From CALESS01 sp041741455 (GTDB taxonomy: Bacteria > Chloroflexota > Anaerolineae > Anaerolineales > Anaerolineaceae), in assembly GCA_041741455.1 (NCBI GenBank), contig JBGSJZ010000083.1, positions 1 to 46,763 of the forward strand: 46,763 nt of DNA. The letters are read 5' to 3'. A program made the position numbers and the translations under genes. Shown here in pieces: positions 32,440 to 40,701 of the stretch. Position 1 is the stretch's first letter; each line of letters begins with the position of its first letter. A model generated the notes under the pieces. The model worked only from the letters and a program-made list of their open reading frames with translations. It was not told the DNA's origin and ran no database searches.

Positions 32440-34080
32440 TTACTGAACCGGCTCTTTGGCAATCATCGGGCAGACACCGGCCGGGCAGACCTGCAAACGA
32501 ATGTGGGCTTCCACTTCTGCCCTGAAGTATTTGAGAATATCGTGTAATGGCGTTCCTGCAGTTTGGCCCAGACCGCAGTTGGAAAGCAGGGTCATGTTAT
32601 CGGCCAACACCTGTAGAAAATCGAGATCTGACAGTTTACCCCGGCCTTCCGTTATGTTGGTGAGCACCTCGAAGGATTTCTGATTGCCGATGCGGCAGGG
32701 ATTGCACTTCCCACAGGATTCAAAGCGGAAGAAATTAATCAGGACTTTCGTCAAATCCACCACGCAGGTATCTTCATCGCAAATCAGCAAAGCGCCTGAA
32801 CCCAGGGAAACACCCGCCTTGGAGAACGAGTCGAAATCCATTGGGGTGTCCTGCAGGCTGGCTGGAATGATGGAGCCGCTGGAACCGCCCGTTTGAGCCA
32901 GCTTGAAGCTGGATCCGTTCTTCATGCCTTTGCCATAGATGGAGATGACTTCGCGCAGGGTGATACCCATGGGGACTTCGATCAATCCGGTTGAATTGAC
33001 ATTGCCCAGGATGGTATACACTTTGGTTCCGGGGCTGGAGGGGGTGCCGATGGATCGATACCAACTTGCCCCGTGACGAATAATGGCGGGGATGTTGGCT
33101 AATGTTTCGACATTGTTGACCAGGGTGGGTTTGCCCCACAGACCATTGGTGGTTGGGTAGGGTGGGCGTGGGCGGGGTTCTCCACGCTTGCCTTCGATGG
33201 ATTCAATGAGCGCGGTCTCTTCACCGCAGATATATGCACCTGCACCGGAGTGGACGTGAATATCGAACGAGAAATCGGAGCCAAAGATATTTTCACCCAG
33301 CAGACCCATTTCCCGAGATTGGTGAATGGCGGTTTTCAAGCGTTCCTGAGCCAATCGATATTCGCCCCGAACGTAGATGTAGCCTTCGGAGGCGCCAACC
33401 GCATAGGCGGCAATCGTCATGGCTTCCAGGATGCTGTGGGGGTCGCCTTCCAGTACCAGGCGATCCTTAAAGGTGCCAGGTTCGCTTTCATCTGCATTGC
33501 AAATTACATATTTCGGCGTGCCGGGAGCTTTGGAAACAAAGCGCCACTTGGAACCGGTGGGAAAACCTGCACCGCCGCGACCTCTTAGCCCGGATTTCTC
33601 AATTTCAGTGATGACATCCACCGGGGATAGTTCTGTCAGGACCTTGCCGAGCGCCTGGTAGCCTTCATGGACGATATAGTCGTCGATGCTATTCGGATCG
33701 ATGATGCCGGCGCGTTCCAGAACAATTCGGTTTTCCGCTGGAAGCGTCCCTTTGCGGGCGCTAATCCAGGCAATTCTGCCGGTTAATTCACGGGCGGGAG
33801 CCTGCAGATTAGAGGCAATTCGGCCTTTGTATAAATGCTCTTCCACCAGGAAGTGGACATCCTCGGGTTTGACCGGACCGTAAATGACTGCTTCCGGGTA
33901 GATGACCAACATAGGCGTGGCATCATGGCGACCAACATCCCCAACCATGGTGACCGAAATTTCATCCTGCAAGTTGAATAATTTAATCTCAGCCAGCAAT
34001 CGATTGTAAACTTCCTGAGCGCCACGTTCCATGCTCAGAGGATCGCTGGATACCAGAACCATCGAACGAACAGCTTTCAT
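32440..34080 (-). CDS. Second NuoF-like flavin subunit, N-terminal cluster lost
   Basis: A 546-residue NuoF-family NAD(P)H/FMN subunit. The FMN/NADH domain is full (GLRGRGGAGFPTG, CNADESEPGTFKDR, GAYICGEETALIESIEG, PRPPYP) and the [4Fe-4S] motif ESCGKCNPCR with CGLG is kept. The N-terminal thioredoxin-like region aligns with the paralogue at 34626-36407, but its cluster cysteines are gone: Ser11 and Ser16 replace Cys11 and Cys16, and the third Cys (GGC in the paralogue) is absent. It also lacks the C-terminal 2x[4Fe-4S] domain, ending after CPAGVCP. It pairs with the nuoE-like gene 12 bases upstream. The sequence suggests a separate NAD(P) module or a structural one. Confidence 0.85.
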   Translation of the reverse strand: MKAVRSMVLVSSDPLSMERGAQEVYNRLLAEIKLFNLQDEISVTMVGDVGRHDATPMLVIYPEAVIYGPVKPEDVHFLVEEHLYKGRIASNLQAPARELTGRIAWISARKGTLPAENRIVLERAGIIDPNSIDDYIVHEGYQALGKVLTELSPVDVITEIEKSGLRGRGGAGFPTGSKWRFVSKAPGTPKYVICNADESEPGTFKDRLVLEGDPHSILEAMTIAAYAVGASEGYIYVRGEYRLAQERLKTAIHQSREMGLLGENIFGSDFSFDIHVHSGAGAYICGEETALIESIEGKRGEPRPRPPYPTTNGLWGKPTLVNNVETLANIPAIIRHGASWYRSIGTPSSPGTKVYTILGNVNSTGLIEVPMGITLREVISIYGKGMKNGSSFKLAQTGGSSGSIIPASLQDTPMDFDSFSKAGVSLGSGALLICDEDTCVVDLTKVLINFFRFESCGKCNPCRIGNQKSFEVLTNITEGRGKLSDLDFLQVLADNMTLLSNCGLGQTAGTPLHDILKYFRAEVEAHIRLQVCPAGVCPMIAKEPVQ

Positions 34081-34092
34081 AATCCGATCCTC

Positions 34093-34572
34093 CTAATGGT
34101 AACGCGCCAGGATATCAGGCACCTGGGCAGGTGTGACATTGCCAAAAATGTCATTATCGACGATGAGGACTGGCCCGACCGCACAAACTCCCAGGCAAGA
34201 GGTTGTAACCAAAGTCCATTTGCCATCCTCGGAAGTTTCACCGGACGTCAGCCCTAGTTCGTTCTGCAACGCCTGGAAGACTTTTCGCCCGCCGACCACG
34301 TGACAGGGCGCGCTTTCGCAAAACTGGATGACATGGCGACCGCGCGGCTTGGTGGAGAGCATGTTATAAAAACTGGCGACCGAAAAAATCTGACTCAGGG
34401 GCACTTTTATTTCCGCAGCTACTAAATGCAGCGCTTCGGTGGGAAGATAACCGAGAAGCTGGTTGACCTCATTAAGAATGGGAATCAACTCATCTTTGGT
34501 TGCGCCATGTCGTTCAATCACCTGGTGAACTACATCCACAACCGGTTGGTTGGATCTCGTGACAACTGTCAT
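34093..34572 (-). CDS. Second NuoE-like [2Fe-2S] subunit
   Basis: A 159-residue thioredoxin-like [2Fe-2S] protein of the NuoE/HoxE type. The four ligands are in FCESAPC (C-x4-C) and SCLGVC (C-x3-C), with the N-terminal helical part VIERHGATKDELIPILNEVNQLLGYLP as usual. It hands electrons to or from the NuoF-like protein encoded directly downstream. The first NuoE-like gene (37405-37911) is a diverged copy, so the cluster has two NuoEF pairs. Confidence 0.9.
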   Translation of the reverse strand: MTVVTRSNQPVVDVVHQVIERHGATKDELIPILNEVNQLLGYLPTEALHLVAAEIKVPLSQIFSVASFYNMLSTKPRGRHVIQFCESAPCHVVGGRKVFQALQNELGLTSGETSEDGKWTLVTTSCLGVCAVGPVLIVDNDIFGNVTPAQVPDILARYH

Positions 34573-34625
34573 GCTCCTCCTCCTTATAAAATGATAAATA
34601 CTATCCGCGGTCGGGGAACGGCCGC

Positions 34626-36407
34626 TTAGTTGATTTCGATCGCATTAAAATTACAGACTTGCATACAAATCCCGCAACGAATACAGATTTCCGGGTCGAT
34701 GTAGTGGGTTTGACGTCGTTCACCGGTAATGGCGTTGACCGGACAGTTCCTGGCGCAGACCGTGCAGCCTGTGCAGACACCTTCCAAGATATCGTACCGG
34801 ATCAGTGCTTTGCAGACTTTGGCCGGGCAGCGTTTTTCTTTGATATGGGCTTCGTATTCCGCCCGGAAGTGCTTGAGGGTAGAAGCGACCGGATTGGGTG
34901 CACCCTGGCCTAAACCACACAGACTGGTGGCCGATATCTCGGCGCACAGATCGTCGAGCAGTTCCAAATCGCCTTCCCGGCCTTCGCCATTGCAAATCCG
35001 TTGCAGGATCTCGAGAATGCGGCGTGTTCCCACCCGGCATGGAACACATTTACCACAGGATTCATCCTGGGTGAATTCCATGAAGAAGCGGGCGATATCC
35101 ACCATGCAGGTTTCTTCATCCATCACGACCAGACCGCCCGAGCCCATCATCGAACCAGCTGCGGTCAGTGCTTCATAATCCATCGGCAGGTCCAGATACT
35201 CAGCAGGTAAACAGCCGCCCATCGGGCCGCCGGTCTGGATGGCTTTGAAGCCCTTATCTTCCTTGATTCCGCCACCAACGTCAAAAATGACCTCGCGTAA
35301 GGTGATTCCCAGGGGAACTTCTATCAAGCCGCTGTGCTTGACATCACCGGCCAGGGCAAAAGTCTTGGTGCCTTTGCTCTTTTCGGTTCCCATACTGGCA
35401 TACCATTCCGGACCACGCAAGATGATTTGGGGAACATTGGCATAGGTTTCAACATTATTGATGTTGGTAGGTTTGCCAAAAAGACCGCGCTGGGCCGGGA
35501 AGGGGGGACGGGGTCGGGGTTCGCCACGCTTGCCTTCAATCGAGGCCATCAGAGCGGTTTCTTCACCGCAAACAAAGGCGCCAGCGCCCATGCGGACTTC
35601 TAGGTCGAATGAGAAGTCTGTCCCCAGGATGTTCTTGCCAAGCAGGCCCATTTCCCGCGCCTGGCGAATGCCGATATTGAGCGTGCGTACAGCAATTGGG
35701 TATTCAGCCCGGCAGTAGATAAAACCCCGGCTGGCGCCAATGGCATAAGCCGCGATGATCATACCTTCAATCACGGAGTGCGGATCGCTTTCCAGGACGC
35801 GGCGGTTCATAAAAGCGCCTGGGTCGCCTTCGTCAGCGTTACAAATCAGGTACTTGGGTGTGGTAGGGCTATTGCGGGCAAGTTGCCATTTTTTACCGGT
35901 TGGGAAACCAGCGCCGCCCCGGCCGCGCAGACCGGAGGCCTGCACATCGTTGACTACCTGCTCCGGGGTGTATTCAGTCAGGCATTTGGCCAGGGCCATG
36001 TAGCCTTCTTCGGCGATGTATTCTTCGATATTTTCGGGATCGATCACACCGCAATTGCGCAGAACCACCCGGATTTCCTTGGCGGTGGGGGCAGACAGTT
36101 CTTCATCGACCGTTTTCTCAATCGGCATGACCAGTTTTTGAGCGATGCGGCCCTTGAGAAAATGCTCCTCCACCAGGTAGGGAATATCATCCACGGTCAA
36201 ATTGGCGTAATGCACGCCTTCCGGATAGACCATCATTTCCGGACCTTCGGAACAACCACCGATACGCGAAGTTTCCAGGACCTGCACTTCGTCAATTAAC
36301 CCTTCAGCGACCAGTTCGTCCTGCAGCGCATCAATAATATCGTGTGCACCGCGCTTCAGGCACTCCGGGTCCACACACACTAAGACATGCGTACGATAAT
36401 ATTTCAT
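34626..36407 (-). CDS. NuoF/HydB-like flavin subunit with 2x[4Fe-4S] C-terminus
   Basis: A 593-residue HydB-type subunit. The N-terminal thioredoxin-like ferredoxin region has Cys11, Cys16 and Cys52. The FMN/NADH domain shows GLRGRGGAGFPTG, CNADEGDPGAFMNR and GAFVCGEETALMASIEG. The [4Fe-4S] site ESCGKCVPCR follows. A bacterial ferredoxin-like tail has Cys545/548/551/555 and 575/578/581/585. This layout is that of the flavin subunit of electron-bifurcating hydrogenases and NADP-reducing Hnd enzymes, where the flavin is the likely branch point between NAD(H) and ferredoxin. It lies between the [2Fe-2S] protein and the second NuoE gene. The bifurcation role is inferred from architecture. Confidence 0.9.
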   Translation of the reverse strand: MKYYRTHVLVCVDPECLKRGAHDIIDALQDELVAEGLIDEVQVLETSRIGGCSEGPEMMVYPEGVHYANLTVDDIPYLVEEHFLKGRIAQKLVMPIEKTVDEELSAPTAKEIRVVLRNCGVIDPENIEEYIAEEGYMALAKCLTEYTPEQVVNDVQASGLRGRGGAGFPTGKKWQLARNSPTTPKYLICNADEGDPGAFMNRRVLESDPHSVIEGMIIAAYAIGASRGFIYCRAEYPIAVRTLNIGIRQAREMGLLGKNILGTDFSFDLEVRMGAGAFVCGEETALMASIEGKRGEPRPRPPFPAQRGLFGKPTNINNVETYANVPQIILRGPEWYASMGTEKSKGTKTFALAGDVKHSGLIEVPLGITLREVIFDVGGGIKEDKGFKAIQTGGPMGGCLPAEYLDLPMDYEALTAAGSMMGSGGLVVMDEETCMVDIARFFMEFTQDESCGKCVPCRVGTRRILEILQRICNGEGREGDLELLDDLCAEISATSLCGLGQGAPNPVASTLKHFRAEYEAHIKEKRCPAKVCKALIRYDILEGVCTGCTVCARNCPVNAITGERRQTHYIDPEICIRCGICMQVCNFNAIEIN

Positions 36408-36441
36408 TGCATAACCTTATTTTCCGTAATCCATCAGCGGC

Positions 36442-36810
36442 CTATAAGTGAATTACATGATCGTCGACGATTTTTCCATCTTCAACGTGTTCGTGCATAA
36501 TTCGGCGGGCGACTTCGGGATTCACCTTGCCGTAAGTGATTTTTGGCTGATCGCCGATGACGATTTGAACGATGGGTTCTTTCTCGCAAAGCCCGATGCA
36601 ACCGGTCTGGGTAACGAGTACGCCGGTAATTCCGGATTTTTCGATATATTCCAATATTGCTTTCATGGTATCGCGGGCGCCAGCCGCAATCCCACAGGTA
36701 CCCATGCCGACGATGACTTGCGCCTGACCCGAGGCGCTTTTCACCCGGCGTTTTTCCAGGGCTTCTTCGCGAACCCGTTTTAGATCATCCAAACTTTTGA
36801 TAGGGGCCAT
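36442..36810 (-). CDS. Stand-alone thioredoxin-like [2Fe-2S] ferredoxin
   Basis: A 122-residue small ferredoxin of the NuoE/NuoF-N type. Motifs are VGMGTCGIAAGARD and VTQTGCIGLCEKEP, three Cys in total; the family form seen beside [FeFe] HydABC also has this count. The C-terminal part KITYGKVNPEVARRIMHEHV is typical. It follows the HATPase and precedes the NuoF-like gene by 34 bases, the same order as in bifurcating hydrogenase loci. A soluble carrier or a subunit is possible. Confidence 0.82.
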   Translation of the reverse strand: MAPIKSLDDLKRVREEALEKRRVKSASGQAQVIVGMGTCGIAAGARDTMKAILEYIEKSGITGVLVTQTGCIGLCEKEPIVQIVIGDQPKITYGKVNPEVARRIMHEHVEDGKIVDDHVIHL

Positions 36811-36840
36811 TGTAATTCTCCTAGGTTGTTATTGATATTT

Positions 36841-37395
36841 TCAAAAAGATCCTGAAGGCTGCAATTCCTGTACTCCGGATTGCAACATCTCTCGCAAAAA
36901 TGTCAGCACATCTGGCTCTGTGAGTGAAACACCATCCAGGCATTCCTTGATGGGTTGATCATCGAAATCAAATACCTGACCATCCACCGCGTAAATGAAG
37001 TTCCAGTGAATCTGGGGACTGGTGATCAGGAGTGAGAGAAAAGTGGAAGCCAGATCCCCGAGGGGCATGCGGTCGATGTGACTGCGCTGGAATTGGACGG
37101 TGATGCAAGTGCCTTTTCCGACCTGCGAGTCGACAACCAGGGAACCGTTGCATGCTTCGGCTGCCAGCTTTAATAAGGGGAGCCCCAGGCCCACCTTGCG
37201 GGTCGTGCGGGTCGTGTAAAAAGCGTCGGTTACCTGGGCCACGACTTCCGGTGGCATACCTACCCCGTCATCCTGCACAACCAGCCGCAGAAGGTCTTTG
37301 TGGCTGTCTTCCTCAACCCGAATCGTGATATTTTGGGCTTTGGCAGCCACAGAATTTTCAGCAATATCGAGCAGGTGCAGGGCTAATTCTCTCAT
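36841..37395 (-). CDS. HATPase-fold ATP-binding protein (kinase-like, no DHp)
   Basis: A 184-residue GHKL ATP-binding domain: N-box HLLDIAENSVAAKA, G1 DDGVGMPPE, an ATP lid TTRTTRKVGLGLPL and G2 GKGTCITVQF. A histidine-phosphorylation helix and receiver are missing, so it resembles anti-sigma or kinase-core proteins. The C-terminal 70 residues are unfamiliar. Genes of this kind accompany HydABC operons in anaerobes, with unknown function; a regulatory or assembly role is possible. nuoE lies 9 bases upstream. Confidence 0.78.
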   Translation of the reverse strand: MRELALHLLDIAENSVAAKAQNITIRVEEDSHKDLLRLVVQDDGVGMPPEVVAQVTDAFYTTRTTRKVGLGLPLLKLAAEACNGSLVVDSQVGKGTCITVQFQRSHIDRMPLGDLASTFLSLLITSPQIHWNFIYAVDGQVFDFDDQPIKECLDGVSLTEPDVLTFLREMLQSGVQELQPSGSF

Positions 37396-37404
37396 TGGGA
37401 AACA

Positions 37405-37911
37405 CTAGTTATTAAGGTTCTTGAGGGTTTGCGGTAGTTTGTTCGGTCGGACTCGGCCGGCAACCTCGTCATCCACCACAATCACCGGGGCCTGGGAACA
37501 CGCACCCACACAGCGACAGACTTCCAGGGTGATGTTGCCATCCGGCGTGGTTTGGCCTGGCTCAATTCCCAGGATTTGTTTGGCTTTCTCGATCAACTGG
37601 GGCGTGCCGCCGACATAACAGGCCGTGCCCATGCAGAACTTGACCGTGTGGCGGCCGCGTGGAGTGGTGGTGAAGAAGGAGTAAAAAGAAACTACTCCGT
37701 GCACCTGGCTGACCGGAACCTGCAGTTTATCTGAAACATATTGCTGCATCGGCTCTGAAATGAAGCCGATTTTCCCCTGCAGTTCATTCAAGATCACCAT
37801 GGTGGCACCAGGGATGTGCCGATTTGCCTCTAAAATTTGATCGATCGTTTGTTTCTTTTCTGGATCATTAAGAGGATCGTTTTCTGGTAAATACTCCAAG
37901 ATACTTGCCAT
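37405..37911 (-). CDS. NuoE-like [2Fe-2S] subunit (HydC type)
   Basis: A 168-residue NuoE/HydC-type protein. The four ligands are in FCMGTAC and CRCVGAC, and the core GVVSFYSFFTTTPRGRH is conserved. It is the first structural subunit after the Rex-like site and a plausible promoter, and so heads the catalytic part of the operon. It probably partners the HydB-like NuoF and the ferredoxin. The spare Cys in CRCVGAC is common in this family. Confidence 0.9.
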   Translation of the reverse strand: MASILEYLPENDPLNDPEKKQTIDQILEANRHIPGATMVILNELQGKIGFISEPMQQYVSDKLQVPVSQVHGVVSFYSFFTTTPRGRHTVKFCMGTACYVGGTPQLIEKAKQILGIEPGQTTPDGNITLEVCRCVGACSQAPVIVVDDEVAGRVRPNKLPQTLKNLNN

Positions 37912-38004
37912 TTTGGCTCCAAATCGATGATAATGCGTTGCTGGCTGTAAAAAAACCGCTCATACAACAGACTAAGTTTAATCCCCATTGGAAGAAATCG
38001 TCAG

Positions 38005-38059
38005 ATACTAAATGTCATAAATCGGTGCGCCAAAAGTCCGTTTGTGAAATATGTTACAA
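38005..38059 (-). promoter_or_regulatory. Rex-like box and promoter before the proximal nuoE
   Basis: TTGTGAAATATGTTACAA at 38042-38059 fits the Rex consensus TTGTGAAATATTTCACAA at 16 of 18 bases. Downstream on the minus strand, TTGGCG (38033-38028), 17 bases and TAGTAT (38010-38005) form a plausible promoter. The box overlaps the 3' end of the PHP gene. Rex is an NADH/NAD+-sensing repressor, fitting an NAD-linked hydrogenase. Confidence 0.6.
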
Positions 38060-38800
38060 ATTCGAGCGGATTTCTATTTTTCGTCCGGAATGGTGATTCA
38101 AGGCCAGCCTGATTTCATTAACTGTAGGGGTTTCGACGGTCAGAAAATTGGGGGCAAGGAATTCTTCCAGGCGGTGGACATCGCCGGATTGGATCAATGG
38201 GTACAATTTTAATTGCGGGAACTGCTGAAGTGCCTGCCGGGGGGTGATGTGGCGGGATAGCTCAATGGCGGAGACCGGCAAATTCGAAGGAATAAAACCC
38301 AGGGTAGCCAGCAGGCCGTTGGCTTTCCGGTTGACGTGCGCCGGGATGAACAACCCGTCCAACGCCAAGACCCGGGCGCAAGCTTCATCCAGAGAAAGAG
38401 AACTTGAGGTGAGCAGCAACCGATTTTCCTCCCGGATGAATTCGCCGGTGGCATCCACCACATATTGTGGTCCAAAAAAATCGGGCTGGTTTTTCAAGGC
38501 GGGTAAAGTGGAGTCGACCAAATCTTGGAATGTCTGGAGCTGTTCGAGCGTATCAAAAATGCAGAGGGAATGAACCTCTTCCCGGGTTTGCAGCTCGATC
38601 CCTGCCAGAACCGTCAGACCTGTCTGAGCAGCTGCTTCCATCACGGATTTGACATTGGCAGAGGCATTGTGATCGGTGATGGCAAGGAGCTGGATGCCCA
38701 ACGCCAATGCCTGGGAAACGATGAGCGGGGGAATCATTTCCACTTCCGCGCAGGGCGAAAGAAGTGTATGAATGTGTAGTTCTGCCCGTAAAGTAATCAA
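38054..38800 (-). CDS. PHP-domain phosphoesterase
   Basis: A 248-residue PHP metal-dependent phosphatase-like protein. Metal sites appear as AELHIHTLLSPCAEVEM, ITDHNAS, GIELQT, PAHVNR and SGDVH. The fold is typical of small PHP phosphoesterases (TrpH type), and the substrate is unknown. It stands in the regulator part of the hydrogenase operon, 24 bases after the DRTGG gene, as in operons of [FeFe] bifurcating enzymes. A nucleotide or signal hydrolase is possible. Confidence 0.82.
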   Translation of the reverse strand: MITLRAELHIHTLLSPCAEVEMIPPLIVSQALALGIQLLAITDHNASANVKSVMEAAAQTGLTVLAGIELQTREEVHSLCIFDTLEQLQTFQDLVDSTLPALKNQPDFFGPQYVVDATGEFIREENRLLLTSSSLSLDEACARVLALDGLFIPAHVNRKANGLLATLGFIPSNLPVSAIELSRHITPRQALQQFPQLKLYPLIQSGDVHRLEEFLAPNFLTVETPTVNEIRLALNHHSGRKIEIRSNL

Positions 38801-38824
38801 TTTATGAAGAAAGTCGAAGTCTGG

Positions 38825-39163
38825 CTAGCGAAGACCCATTTGCCAGAGTTGGCCGGCAATCTTATAGGAGGATTCGGGTGTGGATAACAGGGCGATATTC
38901 TCCTGGTTGGCACGGGCGAGGGTGGCTTCATCCGGCATGGCGCCTTCGGTGATGATGACAGCAACCTGCTCACGCAGGGCAGCCACTGCCACAATATTGG
39001 AATGGGCTTGCAAGGTGATCCAGATCCCGCCAAAGGGAGCGCCCGCCATCACACAGGAAAGTAAATCCGAAGTATAGCCGCCCTGGGGCGTGATCTCAGT
39101 AAAGTCCCTGGCTTCGGTCAAGACAGTCAGGTTGAGGTTTTGAATAATTTCAGTAAGGGTCAT
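38825..39163 (-). CDS. DRTGG-domain protein
   Basis: A 112-residue DRTGG (HPr kinase middle-domain-like) protein. It has the pattern ITPQGGYTSDLLSCVMAGAPFGGIWITLQAHSNIVAVAAL, then AVIITEGAMPDEATLARAN and a C-terminal helix. The family name is from other members with the sequence D-R-T-G-G, here relaxed. The function is unknown, likely regulatory or ligand-binding. Its ATG overlaps the CBS-HATPase stop by 4 bases. Confidence 0.75.
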   Translation of the reverse strand: MTLTEIIQNLNLTVLTEARDFTEITPQGGYTSDLLSCVMAGAPFGGIWITLQAHSNIVAVAALREQVAVIITEGAMPDEATLARANQENIALLSTPESSYKIAGQLWQMGLR

Positions 39164-40167
39164 GAATGGGAATCTCCTTTTGAGCCTAAATGGCCTTCCC
39201 CGACGCCTTCATCCTCTTTGAGGAGGATGCGCAGGCGCAGGCGAGTGCCTTTTCCATACACCGATTCAAGTTTCATGGTATCCACACAGCGGGAAATATT
39301 GAATAAACCCATGCCGGCGCCAAAGCCAAGTTCTCGGATGGCTTCGGGTGCGGTGGAGTAGCCGGGTTTCAAGGCAAGATCGACATCCTGGATGCCGGGT
39401 CCATCATCATAAATTTCGATGGAGATCTGGTGCGGTTCAATCTCCACCCGAATTACCCCGCCATTGGTGGTGTGGATGATCAAGTTCATCTCCGCTTCAT
39501 ACACGGAAATGCCGGTGCGGCGGGCAATTTGTGGGTTGGCGCCCAGGCGCAGGAGAGCGCGTTTGATGGCAGATGAGGCCGACCCGCCATGGGTGAAATC
39601 ACCGACTTTGATGTTGTAGCGTAGGATGAGGGACGTCCGGTCAGAGATGATATCATCGAAGAGGTGGCTGGCGCGATACCGCCGGATTTCTTCGACCTGA
39701 TAATCGCGTTGAAGGGCTTTCAGCAAACCACGAGTGACATCACCCTTGGTCAAAATACCTTCCATGCGACCGGTTTCATCCACCACCGGAAACCGCCCAA
39801 CCTTGGTGGAGACGAACAATTTCAAGGCTTCCACCACCGGATCGGTTTTATGGATGGTGATAACGCCGGGGGTCATGTACTTGCTGATCGGTGCCTGAAC
39901 ATCCTGGGCGATCAGGCAGCGGATTAGATCCTCCATGCTGATGACGCCGATCAGTTGATCCCCATCCAGCACGGGAGCGCCCGAGATGCGGGCAGTGCGG
40001 AAGAGATCCAAGACCTGCTGCATGCTCATGGTAGATTGAACAACGTGTGCTGCCCTGGTCATCACTTCTTCGACGCGCAGCTCGTAAGCCAGCTCTTCAG
40101 AGCGGGTGATGTTGCCGATCGCCTCGTCGCTCAAATTGAGGGGTGGGTTTTGTCCGCTGGAATTCAT
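39160..40167 (-). CDS. CBS-pair and HATPase fusion protein
   Basis: A 335-residue protein. Two CBS repeats lie at about 35-150 (EVMTRAAHVVQ, YMTPGVITIHKTDPVVEA), domains that often bind adenine nucleotides. A GHKL ATPase domain follows (EAEMNLIIHTTNGGVI, DDGPGIQDVDLAL, FGAGMGLFNIS, YGKGTRLRLRI). A histidine-phosphorylated helix is not evident. It may sense ATP/AMP state and act on another regulator of the operon. Such CBS-HATPase proteins are neighbours of DRTGG proteins in anaerobe hydrogenase loci. It overlaps the next gene by 4 bases. Confidence 0.8.
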   Translation of the reverse strand: MNSSGQNPPLNLSDEAIGNITRSEELAYELRVEEVMTRAAHVVQSTMSMQQVLDLFRTARISGAPVLDGDQLIGVISMEDLIRCLIAQDVQAPISKYMTPGVITIHKTDPVVEALKLFVSTKVGRFPVVDETGRMEGILTKGDVTRGLLKALQRDYQVEEIRRYRASHLFDDIISDRTSLILRYNIKVGDFTHGGSASSAIKRALLRLGANPQIARRTGISVYEAEMNLIIHTTNGGVIRVEIEPHQISIEIYDDGPGIQDVDLALKPGYSTAPEAIRELGFGAGMGLFNISRCVDTMKLESVYGKGTRLRLRILLKEDEGVGEGHLGSKGDSHS

Positions 40168-40173
40168 GGTTTC

Positions 40174-40542
40174 TTATTCAAAATTATCGAGGACGGGGCG
40201 TTCCAAACTGGGGAGACCGGCCTGGAACAGGCGGCCGCACAATTCAAACATGCCGTACGGGGTGGTGATCAGGGCGATTTCTTCGCTTTCGGCCAGTCGA
40301 ATGGTTTCCTGTTGAGGGATTTTCCCGCGGACAAGAACAATCGCCGCCACATCCGCCATCTGGGCTGTCCGGACCACTTGAGGATTGCATAAACCGGTAA
40401 GTAAGACCGCTTCGGGTTGAATGGAAGCCAGTACATCACTCATTAAATCCGCACCACATCCGCCCCGGACAATACGCTGGGTATTGATAGAGGGGTTGAG
40501 CAGTGTGCCATTCACAATTTTGATTAATTCGGCTACGTTCAT
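40174..40542 (-). CDS. DRTGG-domain protein, first gene of the hydrogenase operon
   Basis: A 122-residue DRTGG-like protein related to that at 38825-39163. It has GGCGADLMSDVLASIQPEAVLLTGLCNPQVVRTAQMADVAAIVLVRGK, then ALITTPYGMFELCGRLFQAGL. AGGAA lies before the ATG. As the first gene after the Rex-like box in the divergent gap with hisS, it leads the operon. Its three Cys could bind a cofactor, but I see no known site. Function unknown. Confidence 0.75.
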   Translation of the reverse strand: MNVAELIKIVNGTLLNPSINTQRIVRGGCGADLMSDVLASIQPEAVLLTGLCNPQVVRTAQMADVAAIVLVRGKIPQQETIRLAESEEIALITTPYGMFELCGRLFQAGLPSLERPVLDNFE

Positions 40543-40610
40543 CGTAATTCCTAACCTTAAAATATTATTGCCTAATTCTACTCGAGAATCCTGTTAAAGG
40601 AAGAGTCAAA

Positions 40611-40628
40611 TTGTGAAATCTTGCACAA
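40611..40628. promoter_or_regulatory. Rex-like box in the hydrogenase/hisS divergent gap
   Basis: TTGTGAAATCTTGCACAA fits the Rex consensus TTGTGAAATATTTCACAA at 16 of 18 bases. On the minus strand a TTGACT (40609-40604) lies next to it as a possible -35, though no well-spaced -10 is visible. It is 69 bases upstream of the first hydrogenase-operon gene. Confidence 0.6.
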
Positions 40629-40701
40629 ATCATCCAAAAACGATCCGGGCCAAAAAGTAGTAAAATAGGTCAAGCTTAAATGTAGGACGGAAGGTGATAA
40701 T

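Noticed and set aside
35778..36299. Long plus-strand frame opposite the HydB-like gene (and others such as 39955-40392 and 33250-33588)
   Set aside because: They lie antisense to strong conserved genes, have no recognisable domain and follow from the codon bias of the true strand.
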